Source: G965279335 sp965279285
Lineage (GTDB): Bacteria > Pseudomonadota > Gammaproteobacteria > DSM-16500
Assembly: GCA_965279285.1 (NCBI GenBank)
Contig: OZ257148.1
Span: 2,108,001-2,172,000 of the forward strand
Length of the DNA stretch: 64,000 nucleotides
Direction of reading: 5' to 3'
Shown: one piece after another, positions 1-10,535 of the stretch
Numbering within the stretch: position 1 is the first letter of the stretch
How the letters are laid out: every line of letters starts with the position of its first letter
Notes under the pieces: generated by a model
What the model saw: the letters and a program-made list of their open reading frames with translations, nothing else
What the model was told of the DNA's origin: nothing
The model's database searches: none
Program-made: the position numbers and the translations under genes

Positions 1-3000
1 TCAAAGCACCTGCACTACCAATACCTGTTCCATTTAGCGTTAATGCTTCCGCACCCACTGCAGCACCATTAATATCTAATACTGCACCCGCTGTTACGGA
101 AGTACCCGCTGCAGTTGTACCTAATGCATTAGCATGTTGTGCACTTAAGGTACCCGTACTGATTGTTGTTAAACCGGTATAAGCATTATTTCCTGAGAGC
201 ACTATAGTACCCGAACCTACTTTTGTTAAGGTATTACTACCACTGATAATTCCACTCAATGTTAACGTACCAGCACCACCGATCGAGCTTGCAGTTGCTA
301 ATGAGATTGCGCCAGCAAATGATCCCGTACCTGTTCCAGTTAATGCACCTGCACTACCAATACCTGTGCCATTCAGCGTTAAAGCTTCTGCACCGACTGC
401 AACACCATTAATATCTAATACTGCACCGCTGGTCACTGATGTGCCGGCTGCTGTTGAACCCAATCCATTTGCATTTTGCACACTTAAGGTACCCGCACTC
501 ACTGTTGTTAAACCACTATAGGTATTATTTCCTGAAAGCGTTAAAGTACCTGATCCTGATTTTGTCAATGAACTTGATAAAACCTCACTGAATATTCCCG
601 CAATTGAGCTAGTACCTGTTGTATTAATCGTTAAATTAGTCGTTGAACCACCAGCGCCGCCATTGATTGCTTGCATAGAAATATTGACACCGACTAAAGA
701 TGCCGCTGAGTTCAACGTGACAGTACCACCATAGGTTTGTCCCGCTGTTGTTGTAATATTACTTCCTGCATTATTAATGATGACAGGCCCTGCAAAATTT
801 AACGTGTTTGCTGTTGCACCCACTCCAAGCCCAATAGAACCATTAATAGTAAATGTGGTATTTGCTGTAGTAGACAAAGTGATTGACGTATTCGTAGCAC
901 TTCCTACGGTTAAGTTTCCGTTTGAAGCTGCTGAAACGGCGTATAAAGTATTTGCTACACCTAAACTACCTGCTGCTGTGAATAAAGTATTATGTGAAAT
1001 TGAATTCGCATTATTATCACCAATATTAATTTGATTGGTATTCAGCGTTAAACCCACTATTTTTCCACCAGAAGCAGGCGCTATCGTAACTGCACTACCT
1101 GCACTCGCACCGGAAGGTAAGTACGCAAGCAAGGTGCTACCACTAGCAAAAACATTATTACCTTGAAGAAAATAATAAAAACCATTGGCGCCTGTTTGAG
1201 TCGTGCCAAATTTTGCGGCTGATGATGTTACATTCACTCCATTCGCAGCAAGAGTAACAAGAATTTTAGAACCTGCATTACTATTTCCTGAAATAACTAA
1301 AGGTGTGCTAGTAAAAATATTTTTTAAATAAGCATACGAACCATCTGTAGATGATGCATTAGTCGAAGTAATATTGGCCCAATTCGTTGCAGAAAATCCA
1401 GAAGGCAATCCAAATTGTAACTGACCTGTTGTTTGACTCGTTACGCTTCCTGTCACTGTACCAGGTAAAGTAGTACCACTCGCATTGGCTAAACCAGACG
1501 TGCTAGCATCCCAATAACTCGTTGTATAATTAATTGTTCCGCTGTTACCACCAACAACAGCTCCAACATATCCCGCTGTTGCAGCTGAAACAACTCCCGT
1601 ACTAAAGCTTGTTGCTATAGCCACTGTTCCTGACGTGTTTCGTCCAACTAAACCACCGGCATAGCTAGTTGTACTTAACATGGCTACGGGACTCATGCTG
1701 TAACTGTCTGTAATACTCGCGCCCGTACTTAACGTCCCCACTAAACCACCGATGGCAGTTCCTGTTCCACCCGCAGTAGCTGAAACTGAGCCTATACTAA
1801 ATGATTGAGTAATAGATGCAGAATTCACTGCACCCACTAGACCACCGCCTGACCCAGTACCTGCATTAACCACAGTTGAAGAATAAGATCGGGTAACCAC
1901 GCCGGAAGTATTTAATAAACCAACCAGCCCACCAACGACTGATGTTCCTGTTTGAGTCACTGTACCACCTATTGAATAAGAGCTCGTTAACGTCCCACCG
2001 CTCATTTGTCCCACTAATGTACCGACATTAGCTGCACCCGATACAATAGGGGCAATCAAGCCTAAATTAGATAGCGTTGCACCTGTCGCGGTACTAATGA
2101 GCCCTACATTGGTATTACTATTTAAAATATAAAGATTAGAAATAGAATTACCTTGGCCATTCAACGTGCCAATGAAAGCATTAATGGGTGCAAATCCCTT
2201 ATTGATGGTTGCTCCACCCCAAACTTCAGCATTATTTGCTGCAAGATTATTCGTTGTTACAAGATTAATATTCTGTCCTAAAGTATAACTTTCACTGGGC
2301 GCCGCACCGATTAACTGCAATTGATGTGGCGTCATAATTACCTTGTTAGTACTTGTCGTCGGGAATTCTTCTGCAAGCAACATAGGTCGTGTACTACCAC
2401 TAAAAATAAACCAAATATTATTAGGAGAAGTCGCGCCACTTGCTATCGGTGTTGCCGTGATATTCCAAGCTGGATTAACATTTCCATTTGCTGCAGTTGA
2501 TGTGTTGAAATTAGCAAGCAATAAAAAATCTGTAGTCAACATCCCTTTAGCATTACTCAGATTGGTACCAACTCCGGTAGAAGCTGTATCCCAAAAATTA
2601 CCAGAATAATTTCCTCCATCCTGTTGACCGACAAAGCCACCTTTATTGGTACCATTACCGCCTGTCATCAGCCCTGATGCATAAGAGTTAGTTATAGAAC
2701 CAAAAGCGACTCTTCCAATAAATCCGCCAAAATTCGACGTGCCAGCATCTACCGTAATGCTTGCAGTCGTATACGAATTAGATACGTTTGAAGCTATATT
2801 TCCACCATATCCACCAACCGTATTAGTCGGTCCATTTGATACAATGGATCCTCCTGCAACATAAGTTTGATCCATCAACAGAGTAAAACCCGATGCATCA
2901 GTTGAACCAATAAAACCGCCTATATAGTTAGCAAATGCATTGATTGTTGGATTCACTACACCTACTTTACTAATCGTGATATTGCTTCCACCATCACCAA

Positions 3001-5362
3001 ATTGTACTTGGCCAAAAGCACCTCCCAAAAGAGAGCCGCCAACAACGACAGGATTAATAAGTGTAACATTGGTTATTGTTGTTGCTGTACTACCTGACAA
3101 CAATCGCCCTATCAAGGTACCGGTCTGAGTACTATTAGCAGTTACTGACTTAACCGTAGGATTGAGAAGAGTAAGATTTTGAATCGTTACACCTTTAGCA
3201 ATACCAAATAAACCTACCCCAGTGGTGTTTGCAGTGGTTGAATTAATATAAAGATTAGAGATTACAAAATTTTGGCCATTCAATGTGCCAATAAATGGAG
3301 CAGCATCGGCTGCACCTATCCGTACAAATCCAGCACCATTGTTCCACGTCAAGGTATTCGTTGCATCAATATTATTGGATAAAACATAACTTCCTGATAA
3401 CAGCGTCGGAGAAGTTGCTAGTCCTTGTAAAGCATACACATCTGTTATGCCATTCAAACCACCGGTATTATTAATCCGAGTAAATGTGGCACCTGGTACA
3501 ACTAGAAAATGATTAGATGCATTAAATGTTGCAAGAGAATTCGCTGTTTGACTCCACTGTCCAGTATTTAAAACAAAATTTTGTACGTTGATGGCGCCAC
3601 CAACAGACACACCCCCTACTGGAGCAGCTACATTGATAGCACCACCACTATTTATCGTTAATGCCCCAGCAGTCACTGCACCTCCAGTCAATGATATTCC
3701 ACCATTTAGTGTTATGACGCCTGTTGAAATCAGAGTTAGATTCCCTCCACCTGTTGCAGCAATCATATTACTTAAACCATTGCTATTAATGGTCAACGCT
3801 CCTGCAGCGTTAATCGTTAAAGTATTCGTACCACTCCAAGTAATGGGATCTGCTACTGTAATTAACCCACTACCGGTACCTGCACCACCTGTTGTTGTTA
3901 GCACAGTGACTGATGCCGTCCCTAATGCTGCTTGAAGAGCAGTCGTATTTAAAAATGACGTATTAGAAGCAGAATCACCCGTATAAAGTGTAATAGGGGG
4001 ACCATTCGAATTTACATTTAAAGTACCTGCAGTACTAATCGTTAAATTAGTTGGATCTAATAATAAATTACCCGTTTTACCCGCAGCGGCTAATAAATTA
4101 ATGTGAAATCCACTAATATCTAAATAACCACCTGAGGTTTCTGCCTCACCACCATTACCGCCTAAAGCACCGCCTTGCGCGGTAATACTGCCATGAAAAC
4201 CTGTATATAAATCTGACCACACAACAACTTGTCCACCATTACCATTCAGTAATGCGTCTGCATTTAATAGCGCACCGGCATCAATGACAGCAGTCAATGC
4301 ATTTTGTTCTGGGCCTTTACCTTGAAAATTACCACCCACTAAAATTTTTCCTCCACCCAACTGGCCACTGACATCAATTAATGCTTGTGAGGTCAAATGA
4401 ATGTTTGCGCCTAACACTTTAACTGTTCCACCCGTTTGTCCATGACGTTTTCCTGAGGCAATTATTTTTCCTGATACCACAACATTACCTTGCGTATCAC
4501 CTGACAAAATAATTTCACCATTTTTTTGCGAGACAGATCGCGCTTGTGCAACACCACTCATGTTAATAACGTTATCAACGACACCTTGTGCATTCTTTGC
4601 GGTTAATAAAATTTTTCCGCCATTAGCAATAATGGTGCCTGAGTTACTCACACCATCACGCATGGTATTACCATTTTGATCGACACCCGATGCAGATGAT
4701 TCTTCATCGATGACAAAATTAATTAAACCATCACCAGCCAAATCAAGAGTAAATTTATTTCCCGAAGCTAAAATAACACGACCGCCGTTTGCTTGAATAA
4801 AACCTTCATTGGAAACATTGGCACCCACTAAAGCAACCAAACCATTTCTTGCCGCAATAATCGTACCTTGATTAATCACCGTGCCATGTTGTGCAGAGAC
4901 TTGATCAAAAATTAATTTTCCTGCTAAAAAGTTTTGATCCGTAATGCCAGCAGTGGATGCAATAATGCCGCCTACATTAACAAATGATCCGGGCGCAAAA
5001 TAAATCCCCGCTTGATTCACTAAAATAATTCGACCATTTGCCGTGAGCTGACCAAAAATTTGTGATGCGCCTTGGCCTGGGTTAATACGATTTAAAGTAA
5101 GAGAGTTACTCGAAGGTTGTTGAAAGTGTGTTGCTTCATTGGCACCAATATTAAAACTGTTCCAATTAATAATTGCTTGATCAGAGGTTTGATTAATTTG
5201 CGTTGTATTCGTGGTTTGAGTGATCGTCGCACTTCCAGAAGTGACAACACCATCAGTTGGGTTTGCATACACTGCTTCGACACATAAAATTGCGCATACC
5301 AATACCGCTAATTTTCTTAGACTAAATGCCAACGTGCTATCTTTGTCTCGACACGTATTCAA
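1..5362 (-). CDS. Large TPS-type filamentous haemagglutinin-like adhesin (3' end outside window)
   Basis: The reading frame is open from 5362 to the left edge, about 1787 codons, with no stop, so the C-terminus is outside the window. The start is TTG, chosen because AGGAGAGG lies 5 bases upstream and the next residues form a signal peptide ending ..VEAVYA before NPTDG. Residues 35-270 form a haemagglutination-activity (TPS) domain with NPGQGASQIFGQLTANGRI. Roughly residues 690-1300 hold GLUG-type repeats (GGLVG.N.G..). From about residue 1585 there are autotransporter-associated (PATR) beta-helix repeats with motifs such as SGTLTLSGNNTYSGLTT. In this family the TPS domain directs export by an outer-membrane TpsB partner, giving a surface or secreted beta-helical adhesin. 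No TpsB gene is in the window. The N-terminal 330 residues are closely similar to the adhesin at 22003-25545. Confidence 0.85.
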   Translation of the reverse strand, partial: MNTCRDKDSTLAFSLRKLAVLVCAILCVEAVYANPTDGVVTSGSATITQTTNTTQINQTSDQAIINWNSFNIGANEATHFQQPSSNSLTLNRINPGQGASQIFGQLTANGRIILVNQAGIYFAPGSFVNVGGIIASTAGITDQNFLAGKLIFDQVSAQHGTVINQGTIIAARNGLVALVGANVSNEGFIQANGGRVILASGNKFTLDLAGDGLINFVIDEESSASGVDQNGNTMRDGVSNSGTIIANGGKILLTAKNAQGVVDNVINMSGVAQARSVSQKNGEIILSGDTQGNVVVSGKIIASGKRHGQTGGTVKVLGANIHLTSQALIDVSGQLGGGKILVGGNFQGKGPEQNALTAVIDAGALLNADALLNGNGGQVVVWSDLYTGFHGSITAQGGALGGNGGEAETSGGYLDISGFHINLLAAAGKTGNLLLDPTNLTISTAGTLNVNSNGPPITLYTGDSASNTSFLNTTALQAALGTASVTVLTTTGGAGTGSGLITVADPITWSGTNTLTINAAGALTINSNGLSNMIAATGGGNLTLISTGVITLNGGISLTGGAVTAGALTINSGGAINVAAPVGGVSVGGAINVQNFVLNTGQWSQTANSLATFNASNHFLVVPGATFTRINNTGGLNGITDVYALQGLATSPTLLSGSYVLSNNIDATNTLTWNNGAGFVRIGAADAAPFIGTLNGQNFVISNLYINSTTANTTGVGLFGIAKGVTIQNLTLLNPTVKSVTANSTQTGTLIGRLLSGSTATTITNVTLINPVVVGGSLLGGAFGQVQFGDGGSNITISKVGVVNPTINAFANYIGGFIGSTDASGFTLLMDQTYVAGGSIVSNGPTNTVGGYGGNIASNVSNSYTTASITVDAGTSNFGGFIGRVAFGSITNSYASGLMTGGNGTNKGGFVGQQDGGNYSGNFWDTASTGVGTNLSNAKGMLTTDFLLLANFNTSTAANGNVNPAWNITATPIASGATSPNNIWFIFSGSTRPMLLAEEFPTTSTNKVIMTPHQLQLIGAAPSESYTLGQNINLVTTNNLAANNAEVWGGATINKGFAPINAFIGTLNGQGNSISNLYILNSNTNVGLISTATGATLSNLGLIAPIVSGAANVGTLVGQMSGGTLTSSYSIGGTVTQTGTSVVGGLVGLLNTSGVVTRSYSSTVVNAGTGSGGGLVGAVNSASITQSFSIGSVSATAGGTGTAIGGLVGTLSTGASITDSYSMSPVAMLSTTSYAGGLVGRNTSGTVAIATSFSTGVVSAATAGYVGAVVGGNSGTINYTTSYWDASTSGLANASGTTLPGTVTGSVTSQTTGQLQFGLPSGFSATNWANITSTNASSTDGSYAYLKNIFTSTPLVISGNSNAGSKILVTLAANGVNVTSSAAKFGTTQTGANGFYYFLQGNNVFASGSTLLAYLPSGASAGSAVTIAPASGGKIVGLTLNTNQINIGDNNANSISHNTLFTAAGSLGVANTLYAVSAASNGNLTVGSATNTSITLSTTANTTFTINGSIGLGVGATANTLNFAGPVIINNAGSNITTTAGQTYGGTVTLNSAASLVGVNISMQAINGGAGGSTTNLTINTTGTSSIAGIFSEVLSSSLTKSGSGTLTLSGNNTYSGLTTVSAGTLSVQNANGLGSTAAGTSVTSGAVLDINGVAVGAEALTLNGTGIGSAGALTGTGTGSFAGAISLATASSIGGAGTLTLSGIISGSNTLTKVGSGTIVLSGNNAYTGLTTISTGTLSAQHANALGTTAAGTSVTAGAVLDINGAAVGAEALTLNGTGIGSAGAL
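6..620 (-). repeat. Direct repeats (about 339-bp period) coding PATR beta-helix units
   Basis: A segment starting at 6 (gcacctgcactaccaatacc) recurs almost unchanged at 345, a period of 339 bp or 113 codons. A third, more diverged unit continues towards 620. The repeats are in frame with the adhesin and code repeated motifs of the autotransporter-associated beta-strand type. The array continues beyond the left edge, so its copy number is unknown. Confidence 0.75.
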
Positions 5363-5733
5363 TTTAACCTCTCCTCGTTATGTAGCCGTTATAATAACTA
5401 GCTCATATTTTGTTCTTATACCTATAGTCTAGCCTATAACCAGGGGAGTTTTACGTAAAAGCAGATAAATATTTACTGTAAAATAGATGACGCCCAAGAG
5501 ACGAAAATGACAAGCAAGGCGTCGCTATTTGAAAAACCCCCGCCCGGGGCATTAAATTTCCATAATAATCGCCTGTATGGCTTAAAATTTGGTCTTAGAC
5601 CCCTGTTTTGTCATAGCCTAGGATTTCTATATGCTATTTGACAATCTCAACACGGAGCACTTGGTAAATTACCCATACTATGCATTTTGGGTCAAAAAAT
5701 GATCTTTGTGGGGCGGGAGGCCAAGAAGGAAGT
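5363..5733. other. Adhesin upstream region, no gene seen
   Basis: This holds the leader of the left adhesin gene. The A/T-rich stretch 5417-5441 contains two CCTATA motifs (cctatag, cctataa) and may be the promoter or operator region. No credible coding frame was found on either strand. The remainder leads into a palindromic element at 5734. Confidence 0.4.
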
Positions 5734-5933
5734 TTGGTGGGCACGCTGCGCTTTGCCCACCCTACATTTTTAATACAATCAAATTGTGGCATGCTCCACA
5801 TTAAACTCAAAAACTACGTTTTTTATATTATGTAGGGTGGGCAAAGCGCAGCGTGCCCACCAACCCCCCTCTTTTTTGTAGAGAGGACAAAGCGCAACAT
5901 GCCTACCAAACTCTCTGCTTACTGAGTAGTTAC
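5734..5933. repeat. Family A palindromic element, inverted pair plus a degenerate third arm
   Basis: A left arm GGTGGGCACGCTGCGCTTTG (5736 on) and its complement at 5831-5863 form an inverted pair around an A/T-rich centre. A degenerate right arm follows (5873-5920) and ends in a family terminus ACTGAGTAGTTAC at 5921-5933. This looks like one element with a partly duplicated right half, in the spacer between divergently transcribed adhesin and transporter genes. Confidence 0.8.
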
Positions 5934-6013
5934 AGAAGATCTAGCTTAGTGTTATGATGCTTGCTGACTACAGTCAGTCACGATGCAATCAGCCCGACAG
6001 CACAAGGTTTAAT

Positions 6014-7300
6014 ATGCAATTCAAATCAATTCTCAGTTGCAGCACTGGCAATATTTTAGAATGGTATGACTTCGGTTTATTTGCTATTTTTTCACCATTG
6101 TTTAGTCAATTATTTTTCCCAGCATCAAATCCACACACTGCGTTACTGGAAACCTTTAGTGTCTTTGCAATTGGCTTTTTTTGTCGCCCCATCGGCGCAC
6201 TGTTATTTGGTTATTTAGGTGACCGTCATGGTCGCGGCAAAACATTACGTTTTTCTATTTTAATGATTTCATTACCAACCCTGCTCATAGGCTTTATTCC
6301 CGTCTACACCAGCATTGGAATCGCGGCACCCTTGTTACTCATATTGACGCGGATGTGGCAAGGCATCAGCTTAGGTGGTGAGTTTAGCGGAACCATTATT
6401 TATTTGGGTGAAAGCGCTACTGCAACTAATCGATCTTTTTATACCTCACTTGCGGCTAGCGGTGCAAACATTGGCATTCTATTAGCCATACTCATAGGAT
6501 TTATTACCAGCGCCAGCATGTCAAACTCGATATTTATCAATGGCGGATGGCGCATACCTTATTTACTCAGTGGAATTCTCTGCTTAATTATTTATGTAGC
6601 CCGCTTAAAAATGGAGGAAACACCTGCCTTTATTAAACTAAAAACAAGCAACTCTCTTAGTAAAAATCCAATTAATACCGCGTTTAAATATAATTTTTAT
6701 GCGATGCTACGCATAGCAGGCTTACTTTGCATGGGCAGCACTTTTTATTATTTTATTTTTTTGTATTTACCTATTAGTTTACAGCAGAACTCTCAACTGA
6801 CATTTTCATTAACAACGCAGCATGAATATTTTTTTATGGCGGCGATGGTCATACTGGTTCCTTTTGCGGGATGGTTAAATGATAAATTAGATCGCTATAA
6901 AATGTTAGTATTTAACGCCATACTGATTTCGGTCATTATAATACCCGGTTATTATTTTTTGCAAAATAATAGCAGCAACGTCACATTATTTATTTTAGCT
7001 CTGTTTACACTAGCTAGCTCTTTAGAACAAGGCACGACACCGGCTGTTTTAGTTGAAAATTTCCCTGTTGCAGTAAGATATACTGGCATTTCATTCGCTT
7101 ATAATATTGTAAATGGATTTTTGGGTGGCAGCATTCCTCTTATCTGTATTGGGTTGGTGCACAAAACCCATTTCCATCTTGCACCAGCATTTTATGTGTT
7201 GTTTTATGCAATAATTACCTTGTTATTTGCTGTCGCACTCTACAAACGATTATTATTTAGCAGGCAAAACGTGAACGAGTATAACCTGACTGCTGAATAG
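6014..7300 (+). CDS. MHS-family major facilitator transporter (ProP/KgtP type)
   Basis: A 428-residue, 12-segment integral inner-membrane protein. The N-terminal motif GNILEWYDFGLFA and the loop 2-3 motif GYLGDRHGRGKTL are diagnostic of the metabolite:H+ symporter (MHS) branch of the major facilitator superfamily, which imports proline/betaine, dicarboxylates or similar small solutes with protons. GLxPTxxRYTGI-like wording late in the protein (NFPVAVRYTGISFAYN) also fits. The substrate cannot be read from the sequence. An ATG at 5954 is in frame, but the 6014 ATG is preferred: it has AAGGT 5 bases upstream and the extra 20 residues look non-coding. The stop codon TAG falls inside a stray copy of the repeat terminus GCTGAATAGTTAC (7292-7304), so the last residues may have been set by an old element insertion. 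Confidence 0.85.
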   Translation: MQFKSILSCSTGNILEWYDFGLFAIFSPLFSQLFFPASNPHTALLETFSVFAIGFFCRPIGALLFGYLGDRHGRGKTLRFSILMISLPTLLIGFIPVYTSIGIAAPLLLILTRMWQGISLGGEFSGTIIYLGESATATNRSFYTSLAASGANIGILLAILIGFITSASMSNSIFINGGWRIPYLLSGILCLIIYVARLKMEETPAFIKLKTSNSLSKNPINTAFKYNFYAMLRIAGLLCMGSTFYYFIFLYLPISLQQNSQLTFSLTTQHEYFFMAAMVILVPFAGWLNDKLDRYKMLVFNAILISVIIIPGYYFLQNNSSNVTLFILALFTLASSLEQGTTPAVLVENFPVAVRYTGISFAYNIVNGFLGGSIPLICIGLVHKTHFHLAPAFYVLFYAIITLLFAVALYKRLLFSRQNVNEYNLTAE

Positions 7301-7304
7301 TTAC
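7292..7304. repeat. Solitary palindromic-element terminus overlapping a stop codon
   Basis: GCTGAATAGTTAC matches the right terminus of the full elements at 32492-32593 and 37730-37857. The transporter stop codon TAG lies within it. No left half is seen nearby. Confidence 0.5.
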
Positions 7305-7409
7305 AAAAAACGCCTTTAAAGATGTAACTACTCTGGATTACTACTAAAATACAAGCTAAACTCAAGGCAATGAAAGCTATTAACCATCCCACTTTAAACT
7401 GAATAATTT

Positions 7410-8969
7410 ATGAAAAATAAAGATGACACTATTACGGCGTTAAAAAAAGAAATTAACACATTAAAAACGATTATTTCTATCATGCCTGGACATGTCTTTT
7501 GGAAAGACACCAACAGCAACTATTTAGGCTGTAATAATAATGTTGCAACCCTCTTTAAACTAGACTCCCCCGAAGAAATTATCGGAAAAAATGATCTCGA
7601 CTTACTCGATGAAGAAGAAGCAAAAGAACTACGTCGAATTGATTTAGACATCCTCAAAAATAAGCAAGAAATCCGCATTGAAGAATTAGGCAAAGATGCC
7701 GCAGGATTACCTGCCCATTATATTACGCAAAAAACGCCTTTTTATGACAGTCAGGGCATTATTCAAGGCACTTTAGGCATTTCATTAGATATTACAAAGC
7801 GAAAACAAATCGAAGAAACACTGCGTATCGCCAAAAAGAAAGCTGAAGCCGCCAACAAAGCAAAATCAAAATTTTTAGCCATGATTAGCCACGAATTACG
7901 CACACCATTAACCAGCATTTTAGGTTTTGTAAGTTTTTTGGAACAAAACAATTTAGCCTCTAGCGAAAAGAAACAATACATACAACACATTATTGATTCA
8001 GGGTCTTACTTACTATCATTAATTAATAATTTACTCGACTATAACAAACTAGAAACGAATAATTATCAGCTATCACCGCATTCATTTGATCTTAAAGATT
8101 TAATGAATGATGTCATTAATATGCAAAGTGGCACAGCAAAATTAAAAAAGATTAATTTAATCTTAGATTATGATTTGAATACACCACAACGCATCATGGC
8201 TGACAGCCATGCTTTACGACAAATACTCGTTAATTTAATAGCAAATGCGATTAAGTTTACCAGCAAAGGTCAGGTTATCCTGCGAACGCACTGTGCAGAA
8301 AGTAAATCAGGATTTTCAACGGAGTTAACTATTTCGGTAGAGGACTCCGGCATGGGAATTCCGCCTGATAAATTTGAGCTTATTTTTAAGCGCTTTTATC
8401 AAGTGGGTGATGTTTATCAGCGCAATAAAAGCTTAACGGGAACAGGCTTAGGGCTTTCTATAGTAAAAAAATTAATTAATTTAATGGGCAGCAAAATCGA
8501 AGTTAAAAGCCAGATTGATGTTGGCTCTACTTTTTCCTTTACATTAAATCTACCCACTGAATTATTAAAAACAGCGGCTTTACCGCATATTTTATCGCCT
8601 AAAAAATATAATGCTTTGCTTATTGAAGATGACATTTTAATCCAAATTGTACACAAACAAATGCTAGAAGAATTAAGCTGCGAAGTGGCTGTCGCACAAT
8701 GTGCGCAAGAAGCCCTGAATGTTATCAAAAAAAATTACGATATTATTTTTATTGATATTGGCTTGCCAGACATGAGCGGGTTTGAGCTAATTAAGATTAT
8801 TAGTCAAAAATATTTAGCGACGCATGAAGTGCCTATTATTGCCTTGACGGGTTATTCGGAAGAAGATGACAAGCAACAATGTTTATTAGCTGGGGCAAAA
8901 GAAGTAGCGATTAAACCGATTTCAAAAGCAGCTCTTGGGAAGCTGCTTAAGAATTATTTGGGGGATTAG
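7410..8969 (+). CDS. Soluble PAS hybrid sensor histidine kinase with receiver domain
   Basis: A 519-residue protein with no membrane segment, so probably a cytoplasmic sensor. Residues 15-130 form a PAS domain (GHVFWKDTNSNYLGCN..). A HisKA dimerisation domain follows with His161 in MISHELRTPL. The HATPase domain is at about 255-375 with the N box (NLIANAIKFT), DSGMGIPPDKFELIF and GTGLGLSIVKK. The receiver domain is at 400-517 with acidic pocket EDD, phosphoacceptor Asp449 (FIDIGLPDMSG), TALTGYS-type Thr and conserved Lys in AIKPIS. All catalytic residues appear intact. No dedicated response regulator with an output domain is adjacent, so its His-Asp relay target is unknown. The start ATG has only a weak ribosome site. 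Confidence 0.9.
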   Translation: MKNKDDTITALKKEINTLKTIISIMPGHVFWKDTNSNYLGCNNNVATLFKLDSPEEIIGKNDLDLLDEEEAKELRRIDLDILKNKQEIRIEELGKDAAGLPAHYITQKTPFYDSQGIIQGTLGISLDITKRKQIEETLRIAKKKAEAANKAKSKFLAMISHELRTPLTSILGFVSFLEQNNLASSEKKQYIQHIIDSGSYLLSLINNLLDYNKLETNNYQLSPHSFDLKDLMNDVINMQSGTAKLKKINLILDYDLNTPQRIMADSHALRQILVNLIANAIKFTSKGQVILRTHCAESKSGFSTELTISVEDSGMGIPPDKFELIFKRFYQVGDVYQRNKSLTGTGLGLSIVKKLINLMGSKIEVKSQIDVGSTFSFTLNLPTELLKTAALPHILSPKKYNALLIEDDILIQIVHKQMLEELSCEVAVAQCAQEALNVIKKNYDIIFIDIGLPDMSGFELIKIISQKYLATHEVPIIALTGYSEEDDKQQCLLAGAKEVAIKPISKAALGKLLKNYLGD

Positions 8970-8990
8970 AGAGTTATCACTTTCGAAGAC

Positions 8991-10535
8991 TTAACCTCGA
9001 GTGGGTGATATGCGAGGATTAGCTGGCGTAGTACCTGGAGGAGGAGTTGTATTACCTCCGGTTGCTCTAGGGTTATTATTAAACGTCCGATAGCGATTAT
9101 TAGCTGTCGTGGATGGTAAATTAGCTGGTTGAACAACGGGATTGCTAGCTCCTTGAGCCACCACTAAAGCTGCCGCTATATTAGTTAAAAACTGCCCGCC
9201 TAACTTAGGGTCATTACAAGTAGTAAAAAACTGAGCTGTAGCACCAGCAGCTAGCGTTTCAAGTATCTGTGAAGGTTGTGGGCTAGGCAGAGGCAGAGCC
9301 GTCGACTGCTTAGCGTCTCTTACTCTAACAGAAGGATTTGCACCACCAACAATCATTGTCGCAAGCTGTTGCTTATCTTTTCTTACAATATAGCTACAAG
9401 CATCAGCTGATATTGTGTCACGATAAGGGGCATCATTAGCAATGATCTTTTTTAATGTTTTTTCTGCTTCTACAAAAACAGGCTTTTTTTCCCACTCTTG
9501 ATATGTCATAACAGTCACAAAGGAGTCGCTTTCAAAAAGCTTTCTAATCCTAGCTTCATCATGCCCATTAATTCCTTGAACAACACCATCATCTAATCTC
9601 GCATCATCTGGGTCGGAACTTCTACCTAAATATATCCAAAACTCTTTTGCGCCCAGTCTTTTAGCTTCTGCAATATCTGCTTTTATAGCTGCTATTCGAA
9701 CGTTAAAATTTTTCTCAAACTCTACTGGATCACTTTCTTTGATCCCAAGCTTTGGACAAAGAGGATAAATAAATCTTGAATTCTTTATAGCATCGGAATC
9801 TTTTTTCACATCAGCCATTTTAACATCAGCTTTACTATCAATTTTCATATCAGCATTTGCATTTTTAGGCTTAGATTTAGACTTATTAGAACCGCTAATA
9901 AGAAACCCAGCCATTGATCCCGACAGAACCTCATCAAAACTCTGTGCATGAAAAAATCGCTCTGGAAGGCAGCCATAATTTACCGATTTATGTATAGCAG
10001 ATCGCTGCGCTTGAAAAAGCTTACCTTTGTAAACAACAATAACATTGTTATAACTATCTGGAATTAATGCGCTGCCTTTCCGCTTCTGCCAAGAGAAAAC
10101 TTCAGTCGCTTCTTTAACAATATGGTTTACGCTCCCTAATGCATCTTGTGGCGAGAGAGTTACGTTGTTCTTCTTCATTGCTTGAACAACTGTTCCTTCG
10201 GCTATGTTTTCTTTTGTTTGAATAAATTCTCTATCCAAATCCGACAGCCCTTGAAGCTTCTGATCTTTTAGTTTTTGCTCAAGCTCATCCGGTAAAAAAG
10301 GTACCGAGGTCATTAAACTACGCTGGTCAGTGTAAGAGCTTCCAGCACTTTTAGATTGATCAAGAGTTACTTCCCGCACAGGAATAGCCATAGGCTCAGC
10401 AGAGCGGCTACGCCTAGGCGAAATTCTCCCGTTGCCCATCGCCTGGGGAATTATTGATCTAGATCTACTATTTGAATCTGCTCCTCCATGAGCACTGTTA
10501 TTCGTTCCATCACCTTTTGAGTGACTGCCAGACAT
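8991..10535 (-). CDS. Hypothetical effector-like protein, 514 aa
   Basis: No family was recognised. The N-terminal 80 residues are Ser/Arg/Gly-rich and look disordered (SNSRSRSIIPQAMG..). Residues about 140-215 and 260-400 look globular (alpha/beta patterns such as AKRLGAKEFWIYLGRSSDPDD), separated by a Lys-rich, low-complexity linker (KSKSKPKNANADMKIDSK). The C-terminal 80 residues are Pro/Asn/Thr-rich. No signal peptide or membrane segment is seen. A good ribosome site (AAGAGG, 9 bases) supports the ATG at 10535. Disordered tails around a globular core, and a position in a cluster of similar unrelated proteins, fit a secreted effector. That role is inference only. Confidence 0.7.
   Translation of the reverse strand: MSGSHSKGDGTNNSAHGGADSNSRSRSIIPQAMGNGRISPRRSRSAEPMAIPVREVTLDQSKSAGSSYTDQRSLMTSVPFLPDELEQKLKDQKLQGLSDLDREFIQTKENIAEGTVVQAMKKNNVTLSPQDALGSVNHIVKEATEVFSWQKRKGSALIPDSYNNVIVVYKGKLFQAQRSAIHKSVNYGCLPERFFHAQSFDEVLSGSMAGFLISGSNKSKSKPKNANADMKIDSKADVKMADVKKDSDAIKNSRFIYPLCPKLGIKESDPVEFEKNFNVRIAAIKADIAEAKRLGAKEFWIYLGRSSDPDDARLDDGVVQGINGHDEARIRKLFESDSFVTVMTYQEWEKKPVFVEAEKTLKKIIANDAPYRDTISADACSYIVRKDKQQLATMIVGGANPSVRVRDAKQSTALPLPSPQPSQILETLAAGATAQFFTTCNDPKLGGQFLTNIAAALVVAQGASNPVVQPANLPSTTANNRYRTFNNNPRATGGNTTPPPGTTPANPRISPTRG

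Noticed and set aside
1..620. CRISPR-like spacing of repeats at the left edge
   Set aside because: Repeats are 339 bp apart, in frame, and code PATR units; there are no short direct repeats with unique spacers.
777..3935. Plus-strand ORFs (777-1034, 2343-2609, 2940-3128, 3588-3935) with hydrophobic sequences
   Set aside because: They are antisense shadows of the open adhesin frame; their composition is explained by reversed Thr/Gly/Asn-rich repeat coding.
8991..10535. Possible cyclodipeptide synthase similarity near residues 330-370 of the 514-aa protein
   Set aside because: A helical stretch superficially resembles the CDPS C-terminal helix, but the required GISP.NS motif and the expected size and order are absent.
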